DNA of 64,000 nucleotides from Euryodendron excelsum (taxonomy: Eukaryota; Streptophyta; Magnoliopsida; Ericales; Pentaphylacaceae). Under the pieces are notes generated by a model. It saw only the letters and a program-made list of their open reading frames with translations, was not told the origin of the DNA and did no database searches. Position numbers and translations under genes: made by a program. Below are positions 11,340-22,436 of the stretch, in pieces. The stretch is taken from NCBI GenBank assembly GCA_033060915.1, contig CM065387.1, forward strand, positions 27,082,501 to 27,146,500. Reading direction: 5' to 3'. Position 1 is the stretch's first letter. The number at the start of each line of letters is the position of its first letter.

Positions 11340-11940
11340 AATGGAATCAGCCGATCAAACGTGGAGGTGAGATGCCTCACTTTGTTGACTTCTACGAGAC
11401 AGCCCATTAGAGCAAAAGAAAGGGTGATAGGATAGAACCACTATGTAGAGAGAAACATGGAAGTATACCACCATTTGTATTCACTTCATTTGGATGTAAT
11501 GTAACTAATTGTTTTAAATTTTCTTTTCTCACAAGTTTAGGATCAAATGAAGAGGCATCATGAGGAGTCTTCATAGCCCGTACTAAACCCGTTAATGCAG
11601 GAGCAAACTTCAATTTGATGTGCTAGGGAAGAGGTCGGGCTACTTGAAAGGATTCGGGGTCAGCCCAAAGACACCTACCTCTTCCAGATCGACGGTAGCA
11701 TCACGGGTACATGATCAAGAGGAGGTGCAGAGTCTAAAAGTAGAGATAAAATCATTTAGGGGATTGACCTAACCCCAACAAGCTAGGATCAAATAGCAAT
11801 ACAAGAGGCTGGGAGACTAGGACAAAAGATTGGAAGATCAGAATAAGAGCTTCGAAAATCATAACAAGAAAATAAAAGAGCTTGAGAACATCATGTAACA
11901 ATAGATGAAGATGACGAAGACGTCGACGAGTCATGGTGCG
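11340..11940 (+). pseudogene. Degenerate CACTA-type transposase-associated coding remnant
   Basis: Forward frames with several stops read HFVDFYETAH near 11380, followed after about 300 bp by a charged, heptad-like segment (about 11730-11930, with RLGD, RLEDQNKSFENHNKKIKELENI). This layout resembles the C-terminal half of Ptta/En/Spm-related plant transposase proteins (Transposase_24-like), which end in a coiled coil. Position supports this: a CACTA terminus follows at 13893-13905. The similarity is remembered, not searched, so the family call is tentative. Confidence 0.4.
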
Positions 11941-12061
11941 AGCTTTTCAAGGTGATGTTAGATGTCGGCTTCTTCGTAAATTTACTCACTTATAATAATT
12001 TATTTTGAATATATCATTAATGTATAACACATGCACCTTACTAAGCATCACATAAGAATAG

Positions 12062-13065
12062 AAAACGGGTTTTTCAAGGAAAATTTTGTAAAATTGTTAC
12101 CGAATGACACAAAACTAGCATGAACACCTGGCTTGAGCCTGAACAAACTTATAAGAGCATATGACACCCTAATTGGACTCCCAGTAAAAATTAGACGAAA
12201 ACTTGTTAAACTTGAGATTTAGAACCAAAAATGGGCTTTTTAGGACGAAACTGTAAAATAGTCACTGTATGGACATGAAACTAGAATGAGCACCTTACTC
12301 GAGACTAAACAAAGTTATAGCAATAGACATCACCATTATAGGACACCCTATTACATAATTAGAAGCAAACTTGTGAAATTTAAGAATTTTAGAACTTAAA
12401 AAAGGCTGTTATGGAGGAAAAAAATAAAATAGTCACTGGATGGCCCCAAAATAGAAACAAGCACCTTACTCTACCCTAAACAAATTTTCAAGAACAAATG
12501 ACACCTTGACAGGACTATTGGTTAGAGAATGGGAAGTGAACTTGTGAAACTTAAAATTTAAAACCAAAAATGAACCATTTGAGGGCAAAACTATAAATAG
12601 CCATCTAATGGTCCTAAAACTCACATGAGCACCTCACTCGGGCCTAAAAACACTTTTAGGAACAAATGGCATAACGATAGGACTCTCAATTAAAGAATTG
12701 GAAGCAAACTTGTGAAATTGAAGAATGAGAATGAAAAATGGGCTGTTCAAGAACAAAATTGTGATGTAGGCATCGGATGTCCCCGAAACTGGCAGTAGTA
12801 CCTCACTCGATGCCAAACAAACTTATAGGAACAAACGACACCCTTATAGGACTCCAATTAGAGAATTGAAAATAAAATTGTCAAACTTGAGACTTCAAAC
12901 TGTAACTGGGCCATTCGAGGATGAAACTATAAAATAGCCAAGGAATGGCCCTAAAACTAGCATGAGCATATCACTTAAGCTTAAACACCAACTTGTTGGA
13001 ATAAACGGCACACTAATTGGAATCTTGGTTATCGAACTAGAAGCAAACTTGTGTAATTGAAAACT
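12062..13065 (+). repeat. Tandem array, six diverged units of ~165-171 bp
   Basis: Each unit contains AAATGGGC(T)...GGACGAAACT, AAAATAGTCAC, ATGGCCCTAAAACTAGCATGA, GCACCTCACTCG and GAAGCAAACTTGTGAAA. Equivalent points fall at about 12096, 12261, 12432, 12600, 12770 and 12937, giving steps of 165, 171, 168, 170 and 167 bp. The copies differ at many positions, so the array is old. Confidence 0.85.
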
Positions 13066-13439
13066 TGACTACTTAGATTTATATTTTGTTTAATGAAATG
13101 CCTATATCTTATTTGTTTCTTTTTTTGTTACAAAGAGGAGATGGACTCAACGTGCAGATGTATTTAAACAACAATAAAGTTTTTAGTTTTCTGTTAGGAT
13201 CTTTGGATTGCGTTTTAAGATTTGGAATTGTACTTAAATTTTTTTTTTTATATTTAGACATTTTATTATAGATTTCTCCTTTAATATTTAGCATGGAGTT
13301 TAGACTTCTATTTGATGTGTTTGATTTATATATTTTGAATAGAATATATAGCGAACACACAAGGGTTGTTGAATATGCAGGTATGCATATATACAGAGAA
13401 AAAAAATCATATCGGTTGAATTTAGGGGGGATATTTCAA

Positions 13440-13905
13440 AAAAATTAAATGCAGTTTTGGCGACCAAATATATAATTAGTCGCTAATAGATAAGAACAAT
13501 TTTTGACAACCAAATATATAATTTTAGCCATTTTTTGCGGACCAAATAATTTTGTTGCTAAAAGATTTATTTTCCCAAATGAACAATCACTTTTATTGAC
13601 GAACATCTTTGGTCACCAATTGTTAAGCTTTTGGCGACTTGATTATGTCATTGCCAAAAATATTTTTGGCAAGGAATGTTTCACATGGTTGCTGAAAGTG
13701 TTAGGTATTGGCAATGAAAAAATTTGACCTGAAAAGGTTACTTTTGGCAATGAAAACACAAATTGTTGCCAATATCTATCTATGTCAAGGGTATAGCGAC
13801 GAGTACGTGATGAAAAATGTTTTTGTTCCTAATGACTTTCAGTAACTAAATCAATACTTTTGGCGACAAAATATTTTGTTGTTGAATGTGACTTTTCTTG
13901 TTGTG
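13440..13905 (+). repeat. CACTA subterminal repeat region and terminus
   Basis: Repeated short motifs such as TTTTGGCGACC, GCCAAAAATATTTTTGGC and TTTTGGCAATGAAAA lie in direct and inverted order up to the terminal TTTTCTTGTTGTG. In this superfamily such sites bind the transposase. Confidence 0.7.
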
Positions 13906-14435
13906 ATCAATAGTAGCACCTCCTAGACCAATGTACAATATCATCAATGTGGAAGCGGACTTGGACGTATCTTTTGAGTGTCAAACCCGAAGAAAGACCC
14001 AAGATTATCAACCCAAAAATGTCTCACGTGCAAACCTATGAATCTCCTTAATAGTATTTGCGGCGGAGTGTAATCAAGCCCCGAAGAAAGTCAACTATAC
14101 TCACACGTATCATAACTCAAGAGAAGTCATAACACTATATATATTTATGGGAGAGATGAACTCTTCAAGAGAAGAGAGAGAGACCCAAATTTCACCGTAC
14201 AGTTTGTGTAATCTTTATTACACACGTATATACAGAATATGGGGTGGTTATACTCTATAATAACTACCTAAACTTCTATGTGAGTGAGTAGTTTCAATAA
14301 CCACTATCCATGAATCATGGGTCCGTGTTAGGGCATGTCCATACCAACAGATTGGTTTGGTAGGAAACTACTAATGTCAAGAACACATGGAGTTACAACT
14401 TGCAAGTTCGGAAACTGTGGTTGAATAAGTCCGCT

Positions 14436-14440
<5 letters not shown>

Positions 14441-14482
<42 letters not shown>
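14441..14482. repeat. (CT)21 microsatellite
   Basis: 42 bases of uninterrupted CT. Confidence 0.98.
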
Positions 14483-14484
<2 letters not shown>

Positions 14485-14625
14485 CTGTGGAGTAAATGAG
14501 CTTATTGGCAGCATTCAATGGTTACTCGGATAATGGTTTGAAAAACCTTCGGCCTGAAGAAAGTTCATCATATAGCTCAATATAGAATACTGTAAATGCA
14601 TAATACTTTTAGCTCAATGAGGGCA

Positions 14626-14707
14626 TACATTGAAGGTAATATTACATACCTTGAGTTGTATTTGTATACATTGAAAGGTAATATTACGTACCTTGTGTCG
14701 TATTTGT
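14626..14707. repeat. 41-bp tandem duplication
   Basis: TACATTGAAGGTAATATTAC... is repeated with a 41-bp step (14626 and 14667), few mismatches. Confidence 0.8.
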
Positions 14708-14721
14708 GGCACCAGTACCTA

Positions 14722-14827
14722 ACAGTAAAAATTATCTGTTCAAGTGGTAAGTAAAGTCCCTCCAGAAGTAAGCTACAGTAAAAATTATCTGTTCAAGTGG
14801 TAAGTAAAGTCACTCCCGAAGTAAGTT
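14722..14827. repeat. 53-bp tandem duplication
   Basis: ACAGTAAAAATTATCTGTTC... occurs at 14722 and 14775, nearly identical over about 50 bp. It follows directly after the 41-bp pair. Confidence 0.85.
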
Positions 14828-15295
14828 ACTTACCATGTGAAATATTTTTTTTTAATATACAATGTTTCAATACGTTGTTAGGTCTTTGACCATGAAAGTC
14901 CTAATTTGTGACTAAATCCATTTTTTTTAAAAGGTTTTCAAATGTAAGAATACATGTATCACGATATTACTGATTCTCGATTACAAACTTTTTTAGCATT
15001 TTCTAAATTTCATTCAGGTGATCCTATGTAATTTGTTTTCATATTTCATTTAATTATGCTCCATTTAGAGAACCTTTAATGAATTGATCAAGATGGTATG
15101 TCTTCCAAATTTTATTTAACAAAGTAGATTTAAATTTCCGTAATAGAAAGTACACATAATACAAAATTATCACTATGTGGTCATGTTTGCAAAATTAAAT
15201 TGTGCTTGTTAGTCCACATTGCAATTATCTCATTGAGTACTTAAAAATTTCACCTGTCAAAACAGAAATTTTGTACTAAAAATATTATGAACGCC

Positions 15296-15860
15296 ACTAT
15301 TGATTTTACTTTTGCCTTTTTCAAATACACGTGCCAAAGAACTGTTATTTATTTCCATCACACATCTTTTTCTTTGCAAATTTCTTAAATTATACCCGTT
15401 AATCAATACAAGAGTATTTTAAATTAACCTAATATCATAAATTTTGAAATATAAAAATGCAATTTAGCCTATCTAAATACTAAAAGAAAAATTGGTGCAT
15501 TACGTTTTTCACTTCAAAATTGTAATGTAATTTAGCGTTCCTTAATAAGTTTAGATGATGCATGATATAAGCATTTTGTAGCAAAATTGATCTTATGACA
15601 TAAATGCACTTATTTGGACTTGATTAACATACTTAAGTTTCATCACTTTTATATGCAAAAATTTATTCTCAACAAACTTAGCAAGGCTAGTTTAAAATTA
15701 ATACAAAATGTTATTCCTCCAAAACGATTGTAAAAAAAAAAAAAAATCTGGACAACATGATCGTATAGAGAACATATTTTTATAATTAAGAGTTACCATT
15801 ATGGTATTTTATTTTAAAGTGAAAAGGTTTAACAAATAGGAATTGTTTTATGAACTGGAT
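15296..15860 (+). repeat. Dispersed noncoding repeat, copy 1 (upstream of GT47 gene)
   Basis: Collinear with 20733-21370 over more than 500 bp. Shared landmarks in the same order: TTTATTTCCATC, AATCAATACAA, ATAAATGCACTTATTTGGACTT, AACATA(C/T)TTAAGTTT, GTTATTCCTCCAAA and GGTATTTT(A/G)TTTTAAAGT. Identity is roughly three quarters by eye. No coding frame. Confidence 0.75.
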
Positions 15861-15960
15861 TGCCCTTACTCCTGAGCTTTGAACCACGTAGAAGCCCAAA
15901 TGATATTTTGAAATGGCTCTAAACGGTAATTTGGGTTAATTATACTGTCACCCCAGTATC

Positions 15961-16040
15961 ACTTTATCCCGAACAACTGAAAAAATATTATATGTGGACC
16001 ACTTTATCCCGAACAACTGAAAAAATACTATATGTAGACC
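15961..16040. repeat. 40-bp tandem duplication
   Basis: ACTTTATCCCGAACAACTGA repeats at 15961 and 16001, with the following AAAAATA(T/C)TATATGT also shared. Confidence 0.9.
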
Positions 16041-16671
16041 CCCTAAAATCCGAGGTTTCTTAAGAGTGTAGATGCCAAACGGAAGGGCCACGTTGATCAT
16101 CAAGATTGAGGCTATGAAACAGAGAGAATTTGTGGAGACTAGAGAGAGAAACTAAAGGTCGAGAGAGAGAGACGTTTTTATGTGTTGCAGCAGTGGGGGA
16201 ATTGGGGTGTGATAAAAGTGTCACAATGAAATAACTAAAGCAATGCAGTAAAAACAACTGACTGAAGAAGCTTGATGACATTTGAATTTTTCTTTCACAA
16301 AGGAAAAAAAATAGTTTACTAATTCCATATGTTAAAAGGAGTGTACACATTCTAAAGCCATGGAGAAGCACCCCAATCAGGGCAACATACCAGACAAAAA
16401 CAAAGTGGGTCACTTTCTCTCACTGAGTCTCTGTTTCCCTATTCTCTCTTCACCTCTAAAGCTACACAGAATTAGAATTTGTGACCAGAGCACTCAGGGC
16501 AGCAAATCAGAATTCCCGCAATCAACAGATCTTGATTGCACTAGAATCATAGTTGAGTTATTGTACATCCCTTTTCCAAAGGGATCACTTCATGATTTTC
16601 GTCCATCTCCACAATCAAGGGATCCTGATTGTTTAAACTTAGGCTTTTCTTGTATCTAAAATAGGAGGTTT
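16041..16671. other. Intergenic sequence without recognised gene
   Basis: Opposing open frames of 117 and 99 codons overlap here, but both are simple in composition (Ser/Leu/Phe runs, GA/CT-rich stretches), resemble nothing I know and share no regulatory context. I treat them as chance. Confidence 0.5.
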
Positions 16672-16914
16672 GAAATACCACATTAACATGATGATATGGT
16701 GTGCTCATCTAATTAAAAATAAATATATATTCTTATTTTAGATTGATTGACCTAATTTTTAGATTGATTGACTTAATTTTTAGAGTAACGAAAATAATAA
16801 CTTTCCTAACATGTTTACATTTATTACTTCTATAGTTGAGTTGACAAAAATTACATGATGTGTTTATTTTTAATTGATTTGGCATACTACATCATCATAC
16901 TAACGTGGTGTTCC
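16672..16914. mobile_element. MITE-like element, ~243 bp with ~51-bp inverted termini
   Basis: The left arm 16672-16722 and the reverse complement of the right arm 16864-16914 align without gaps at roughly three-quarters identity, sharing ATGATGAT and an 11-base AATTAAAAATAA core. Inside is a 21-bp tandem pair, AGATTGATTGAC(C/T)TAATTTTT, at about 16740-16781. No clear target duplication was seen, so the superfamily is open. Confidence 0.65.
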
Positions 16915-18934
16915 GGAACTACTGAATAATTTCTCCTAAAATATGACTTTTTACTTAAAAAAATATTAAAATACAGATTTTACCGATATAGTATAGAAAT
17001 TTTAAAAATTACAAAGATAGTATACAAACTCATGCTTTCAAGAAAGAGAGAATGAAAGTGCGAGTGATATATTTTCTCTCTTGACCCATTGCTTTATTAT
17101 AAGCAGAAAACTAACCATTAAAGAACTAGTTGAGTTGACTTAAATCTTGCAATGCATAACAGATTTGAGCCTACTTTAGGTCTGCTTTATTTAGATTTCT
17201 TCACTTGGAGAGAGAGGGAGAGTGAGAGATATAAATAGAGAGAGTGAACGATAGAGTCAGAATTTAATTCACGGGTTTGTTTTGTGGTTCTTGACCGAGT
17301 TAGTGGGTTCTCATGAAGTTGATGCGAAGGCAAGTGACCGTAGTGCCATTGTGCGATGGTTGTTCGCATGCTTTTGCAATTGATTTTGGGATGAACTAAA
17401 AGAAATAGAGCCAGGAGTTTACAGGTGAGCCGGTCACGTGGGGTCTTCGCTTGTGCAGGCGCCATTGCAATTTGATTCTCTTCCTATCACCCTTTCATCT
17501 CTCTACATGCACGCACAAATATAAATACAGCCACGTATATCTATATATCCATCTATAGATTTATATCACACATTTATTTTATGGGCATTTAATCATTTTA
17601 TTAGAGAACGTCATTTTGGACACAAAGTACAATTTTAGTTGTCATGTGGTGTGCTTATGACTAATTTTCATTCATTTTTCATAATAGATGGCTAACAGAA
17701 GGGTTAAAGTGATATCAACTCATACTTTAAAAGTCTAAATGTAATATTTTTTTATTTAAAGAGAGTAAACTGATATTAATTCATAATTTAAGGAATGAAA
17801 GTATAATTAATGCTAGAAACTCATAAAACAACAAGTATATATATATTATAAGTCATGAAACATTCAAGGGAGGAATTCAAGAGTAAAGCTACTCATAATT
17901 CCATATTTCATGGTAGTAGGGCCCATATTAACAATGCATGTAGAATTTTCTATCTTGTATGACTAATGTTAAATAGTGACAAAATACAAGGAGAAATAGA
18001 ATTGGGTATAATATATATTTTTAAAAATTAATCGAGTTGCGTGTCGGTTGGCCCTAGCATCTCTAATCGTCTAACCCTAAAAATAAAATTAAAAATTGTT
18101 TGGTTACAGTTCCAGTTTCAGTTTGCTATTTTCGTTTTTTGAAATTCGATGAAACCACTTTTGGCAAATTACTTTCGGAAACTATTTTCGTCGAAGCAGC
18201 ATTTGGTTTTTTTTAGAAAATACTCCAGTTTTAGAAACTACTAAAAATGTATTTTTTGTTTTTCTGAAACCATTTTCATTTGAAAATGAAAATGATGATA
18301 TTTCCGACAGCCACATTTTTTTTTTTTTCAAGAAACAACAAAAATGAGATTTTTTCAAATTTTTTGATTTCAAAAACACCAAAAATAAAACTGAAACTAA
18401 AACCGAAACCAAAACCGAAACCGACACCCCTAAAAAAAACCTGCCCTGAGGGCCATGGCTACCCCCTAAATTCATCTACCAATTTTTTTTTTTTCTTTTA
18501 TAGCATATAGCAATTATTGGAATCTTCCAAAACTTTAATATCCTCTTATATTGAATGTTGTTTGGATATGAAAATCTAGATCCCAAATTTAAGCATTACA
18601 TTCCTCTGATTACGCAAAAAAGGAAAACGTCTACTTGTGGGACCCTTTCCCCGCGCTTCAAGCAATTATCGCCACGACTTTTTTGAAGTTGCGGGCTTTC
18701 AAAAGGAAATGGCGACTCAAGGGATTCTTTTTGCTCTAATCTATGGTGGTAACGCTTGACTGGTCATTACCTTTTAAGTCTTGTCGTTCCCCATTATTAA
18801 TGTGCCTTCTCTCTCTCTCTGCCCTTTTATCCAACAAGAGTTCATGCTCTCATTTCCTACATGTTTGGGACTAATTATTCTTCTGTCAAAGAATATCTAT
18901 TTGTCACTGTAGTGACCCGTCCGTTGGAGATCAC
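16915..18934. other. Upstream region of the GT47 gene
   Basis: About 2 kb of AT-rich sequence with no convincing frame. 18280-18440 is low-complexity (repeated AAACCGAAACC and long A or T runs), probably an old repeat remnant. A short TC run lies at about 18808-18820, ~115 bp before the start codon, as is common in plant core promoters; no clear TATA box was identified. Confidence 0.45.
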
Positions 18935-20527
18935 ATGGAGAAATCGATCACCACTGTGAGGTGCAGAAGACGATTAAGGTTTGGTTTCTTGTTCTGCTTC
19001 CTTCTATGGTGTCTAGTGGTTTACTGTGGCTATTCAGCTTTATTTGCACATAACAATGCTCTCAGCTGGTTTTCGAACCATGCAAAAGTACTGTTCGTAT
19101 TGCAACAGTCCAATTCTCATGCTTTTATTGGAAATTCCAGCGAAATTAATCTCTTGTTTCCGTTTACAAAGAATGAGGAAAACCCAGTTCATGTTAGGAA
19201 GGATAGGGTTGCACAAGTTGAATCGCATAGCATGGTGGAGAACATAACTAAACGAGTCTCCAAACAGCGTAGAAATCACTATAGGATGGAGATCATGAAA
19301 CCTATTCTCGACTCATGCTCGGGTCGCTACATCTATGTTCTTGATATTCCTAGCAGATTCAATACTGAAATTCTAAAGAATTGCACTTTCCTACTGAAAT
19401 GGCCTGAATCTGATATGTGCCAGGCTATATTAAATATGGGTCTTGGTCCTCAGATATTGAACTCTCATGGTGGGGTTCTCCAAAGCAAGGGTTGGTTTTT
19501 GACACACCCCAATCTGTTGGAAGTCATTTTTCACCATAGGATGAAGCAGTACAAGTGCTTAACAAACGATTCATCACAGGCTTCAGCAATATATGTACCA
19601 TTTTATGCTGGTCTTGACCTTGGTCGTTTCCTCTGGGGTTTTAACGCATCGATGAGAGATTCGGCCCCTATTGATCTGTTCAACTGGCTAGTCAAAAATC
19701 CCGAGTGGAGACATATGTGGGGTAGAGACCACTTCTTCGTAGTAGGGAGGACTACATGGGATTTCAGGAGACTTAACGACATTGATTCTTCTTGGGGTAA
19801 CAAACTCATGTATTTGCCCCAAGTGAAAAACATGACAATCTTAGCAATTGAATCGAGTCCGTGGATCTACAGAGACTTTGCAATTCCATACCCGACGCAC
19901 TTTCATCCCTCAAATGACAACCAAGTGTTGGAATGGCAAAACAAAGTGAGAAGACAGAAAAGGCGATACTTGTTCTCCTTTGTCGGTGCTCCACGGCCCA
20001 AACAACCGGATTCTATCCGTCATGAGATCATTGATCAGTGCCTATCTACAAAGAAAGCATGCAAGTGGTTAGACTGTAGTTTAAGTGGCAAGTGCGACAA
20101 CCCCATCTATGTGATGGAAATGTTTCAGAACTCTACCTTCTGCTTACAGCCTCGTGGTGATTCATCCACCCGACGGTCAACTTTTGACTCGATCTTGGCT
20201 GGATGCATCCCTGTCTTCTTCAGTGTGGAGACTGCTTACACGCAATATATATGGCACTTACCCAAGAATTATACAAAATATTCTGTGTTTGTACCACAAG
20301 AGGCCATTAAAAATGGTACAAAAGATATTGAGAAGACATTGCGTAGGATATCAGAAGATGAAGTTTTAGCAATGAGGGAGGAGGTTATAAGGCTCATCCC
20401 CAGAATAATGTATGGAAATCCATCATTCAGATTGGAGTCCATTGAAGATGCATTTGATATAGCAATTAAGGGTGTTCTTGAAAGGCTCGAGACAATTAGG
20501 GAGGAGATGAAGCAGAAGAAACAGTGA
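18935..20527 (+). CDS. GT47 (exostosin family) glycosyltransferase, xyloglucan galactosyltransferase-like
   Basis: Single exon, 530 aa, the only intact host gene in the window. A basic N-terminus (RCRRRLR, residues 9-15) precedes one membrane span (about 16-37), so a type II Golgi protein is expected. The exostosin domain covers about 126-465. It has CSGRYIYVLDIPSRFN (128-143), SAIYVPFYAGLD (217-228), the W-rich stretch WRHMWGRDHFFVV (258-270), RYLFSFVGAPRP (344-355) and the donor-site block FCLQPRGDSSTRRSTFDSI (402-420), then CIPVFF and HLPKNYTKYSVF. Nine N-glycosylation sequons are visible (N67, N103, N149, N211, N237, N299, N399, N445, N460). Plant relatives (MUR3, XLT2) add galactose to xyloglucan side chains; length is nearer XLT2 than MUR3. 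The exact acceptor and sugar cannot be told from sequence. The start is the first ATG of the frame after an untranslated leader. Confidence 0.93.
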   Translation: MEKSITTVRCRRRLRFGFLFCFLLWCLVVYCGYSALFAHNNALSWFSNHAKVLFVLQQSNSHAFIGNSSEINLLFPFTKNEENPVHVRKDRVAQVESHSMVENITKRVSKQRRNHYRMEIMKPILDSCSGRYIYVLDIPSRFNTEILKNCTFLLKWPESDMCQAILNMGLGPQILNSHGGVLQSKGWFLTHPNLLEVIFHHRMKQYKCLTNDSSQASAIYVPFYAGLDLGRFLWGFNASMRDSAPIDLFNWLVKNPEWRHMWGRDHFFVVGRTTWDFRRLNDIDSSWGNKLMYLPQVKNMTILAIESSPWIYRDFAIPYPTHFHPSNDNQVLEWQNKVRRQKRRYLFSFVGAPRPKQPDSIRHEIIDQCLSTKKACKWLDCSLSGKCDNPIYVMEMFQNSTFCLQPRGDSSTRRSTFDSILAGCIPVFFSVETAYTQYIWHLPKNYTKYSVFVPQEAIKNGTKDIEKTLRRISEDEVLAMREEVIRLIPRIMYGNPSFRLESIEDAFDIAIKGVLERLETIREEMKQKKQ

Positions 20528-20732
20528 CATTATTTGATTGTGCAGAAGAGAACAACTGGGAAATACTATTTGCCCGCGACGAGAGAACAAGAATGGGGTT
20601 GTATCTATTTGTTTTGGTCTTCTCCCTGTTGTTCTTCTAAGTCTTATTTTCTTTTTCTTTTGTTCTCGAATTTCTTTTCTTACAGAATTTTTATAGAATC
20701 CTCAACCAAAAAAGTATTGGTTTGTTTAATTT
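20528..20732 (+). other. Probable 3' untranslated region of the GT47 gene
   Basis: T-rich sequence directly after TGA. The forward 106-codon frame overlapping it has a Phe/Ser-rich composition expected from T-rich UTR and is not taken as a gene. No standard AATAAA was found close by. Confidence 0.4.
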
Positions 20733-21370
20733 TACTTTTTCTTTCTCCAAATACAAGTGACCAAAGAGCTGTCATTTATTTCCATCTCCCATTTTTTCTA
20801 TACCAAGTTCCTAAATTTCTACCCATAAATCAATACAATAATCTTTTAAGATAATCTAACACCATAAAATTTTCAATCATAAAAATATAATTTAGCATAT
20901 CTAAGCATTAAAATAAAAATAAGTACTTAAAAATTGCCCACTTCCAAACTCTAATTTAATTTCATGTTCCTTTAATAAACTCTAATTTAATTTTAGTTGT
21001 TTGAAGAATAGTGTATCTAAGCCTTCATTTATAGAATGATATATCCATTTTGTAACAAAAATTATCTAACGATATAAATGCACTTATTTGGACTTCCATT
21101 AACATATTTAAGTTTAATCAATTTCATATGCAAAATTTCTTCCCTACAAGCTTAGCAAGACATGTTAAACTTAATGAAAAATGCTATTCTTCCAAACAAA
21201 ATGCCCCACCAAAATAATATGGGGAAGACATTTTTTTTAATATTTTACTTAAGAGCTATTATGATCCATGGTATTTTGTTTTAAAGTAAAAAGTTCTCAT
21301 TTAATCATATGATTCTATAAAATAAAAAAAAATGTGTATGAGATTTCTTGTTGTATAGCATTACCCAAAC
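20733..21370 (+). repeat. Dispersed noncoding repeat, copy 2 (downstream of GT47 gene)
   Basis: Direct-orientation counterpart of 15296-15860, beginning about 205 bp after the GT47 stop codon. Its last ~200 bp (from about 21165) occur a third time at 22075-22290. Confidence 0.75.
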
Positions 21371-22074
21371 TTAATTTATCATTAGTTTTGTTATATTTCA
21401 ACAAAAAATAGCTTAATTACGTCAAGCATAATAAAGAACTAGTAGTCATTGGAGTGTTTATGCCTAATAGCTCAATCGAACCCTAAGATTTGCCAAATAT
21501 GCCCTACAAGTATGACAATTTTTTTTAAATAGATTCAGGTCATAATATTTCTCAGAACATATATGTAAGATCTTTAATTTTCATAATATAAAAATAAATT
21601 TTACTATAAAAGGCACAAAAATAAAAATTATTTCTAGCATTTTGTCTTCATGGTTCTAATATAATTTTACATAGTTTTAGCAAACTTGGCAGTAAATGGC
21701 ATAGCCATTTCGATAAGCTTGATTTAATGTTGTGACTACACAGATTGCGGCTTCTTCTTTATTTTTATTATTATTATATTTTTATGTTATAGGGTATGCA
21801 GTCCTTTTCATAATTACTCCCTCGAGTTCACGAAGGGTTGTTAACTATGTGAACTTTATACATTGAATGAATGGTGACCGGCCACAAAGGAACATAAGGA
21901 ATGATCGAATTTGAGATCTCATACATATATAACATATCGACAAACCGATTACATTGGCGACCCTTTGTGATTACATTGGGTTGGACTTGATTAATTATTT
22001 TAAGTTAGACGAACATTAATGGTGAGGCATTATTTCTAATAGATCTCGGAAACCTTGATAAGCTTAGTTCATAA
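21371..22074. other. Intergenic AT-rich sequence
   Basis: No gene, RNA or repeat recognised. Confidence 0.5.
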
Positions 22075-22290
22075 AATACAAAATTATGACGAGAAAGATA
22101 AGGAAAATACTATTCTTACAAACAAAAAAAATTCAAACAAAATTTGCATACAAAATGATGTGGTAGTGACAATTTTGTAATTAAAAGTCATTATAGTGGG
22201 TATTTGTTTTTAAGTGAAAAGCTCTTATTAAAACACATTATTTTGTATAGAAATTTTGTATAAATTCTTTGTTTGTACAGCATTACCCGA
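22075..22290 (+). repeat. Dispersed noncoding repeat, copy 3 (partial)
   Basis: Matches the end of copy 2: AAAATACTATTCTTACAAAC, then ATTATAGTGGGTATTTGTTTTTAAGTGAAAAG, and TGTACAGCATTACCCGAAA against TGTATAGCATTACCCAAAC. About 900 bp downstream of copy 2 in the same orientation. Confidence 0.6.
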
Positions 22291-22436
22291 AAGATAACAA
22301 CTTCTAATCGGATAATCAAATACATAGGTAAGATTGATTCTATGGCACATGATATAATTTCATTTAGAGTTGCTTTTTCTAACTTCTAAGTTCAAAATAG
22401 GGTTAGGTCTGACCTAGCTAGATAAATATCACGACC

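Larger units (their letters stand above)
11340..13905 (+). mobile_element. 3' half of a CACTA (En/Spm) transposon
   Basis: Ends with TTTTCTTGTTGTG (13893-13905), close to the CACTA terminal consensus (complement of CACTACAAGAAAA). Before it lie ~450 bp of subterminal repeats built from TTTTGGCGACNAAA and TTGCCAAAA motifs in both orientations, a hallmark of this superfamily. A transposase-like remnant and a ~170 bp tandem array lie further in. I could not find the 5' terminus; the start given is the start of the coding remnant. Confidence 0.7.
13906..15295. other. Intergenic sequence without recognised gene
   Basis: AT-rich spacer. It contains a (CT)21 microsatellite and two short tandem duplications, listed separately. 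ATATATATTTATGGGAG and nearby AG runs near 14137-14180 suggest a possible old promoter or LTR piece, but nothing could be assigned. Confidence 0.5.

Noticed and set aside
16060..16659. Opposing open frames of 117 and 99 codons
   Set aside because: Overlapping frames on opposite strands, low-complexity composition, no known motif and no support from context.
17187..17465. 92-codon minus-strand frame upstream of the GT47 gene
   Set aside because: Ends in a Leu/Ser run from a GAGAGA tract and shows no domain; likely chance.
18182..18510. Overlapping frames on both strands (97 and 76 codons)
   Set aside because: Produced by A- and T-rich low-complexity sequence with ACCGAAACC repeats.
20534..20854. 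106-codon frame directly after the GT47 stop
   Set aside because: Lies in T-rich 3' flank that includes the dispersed repeat; Phe/Ser/Leu-rich with no motif.
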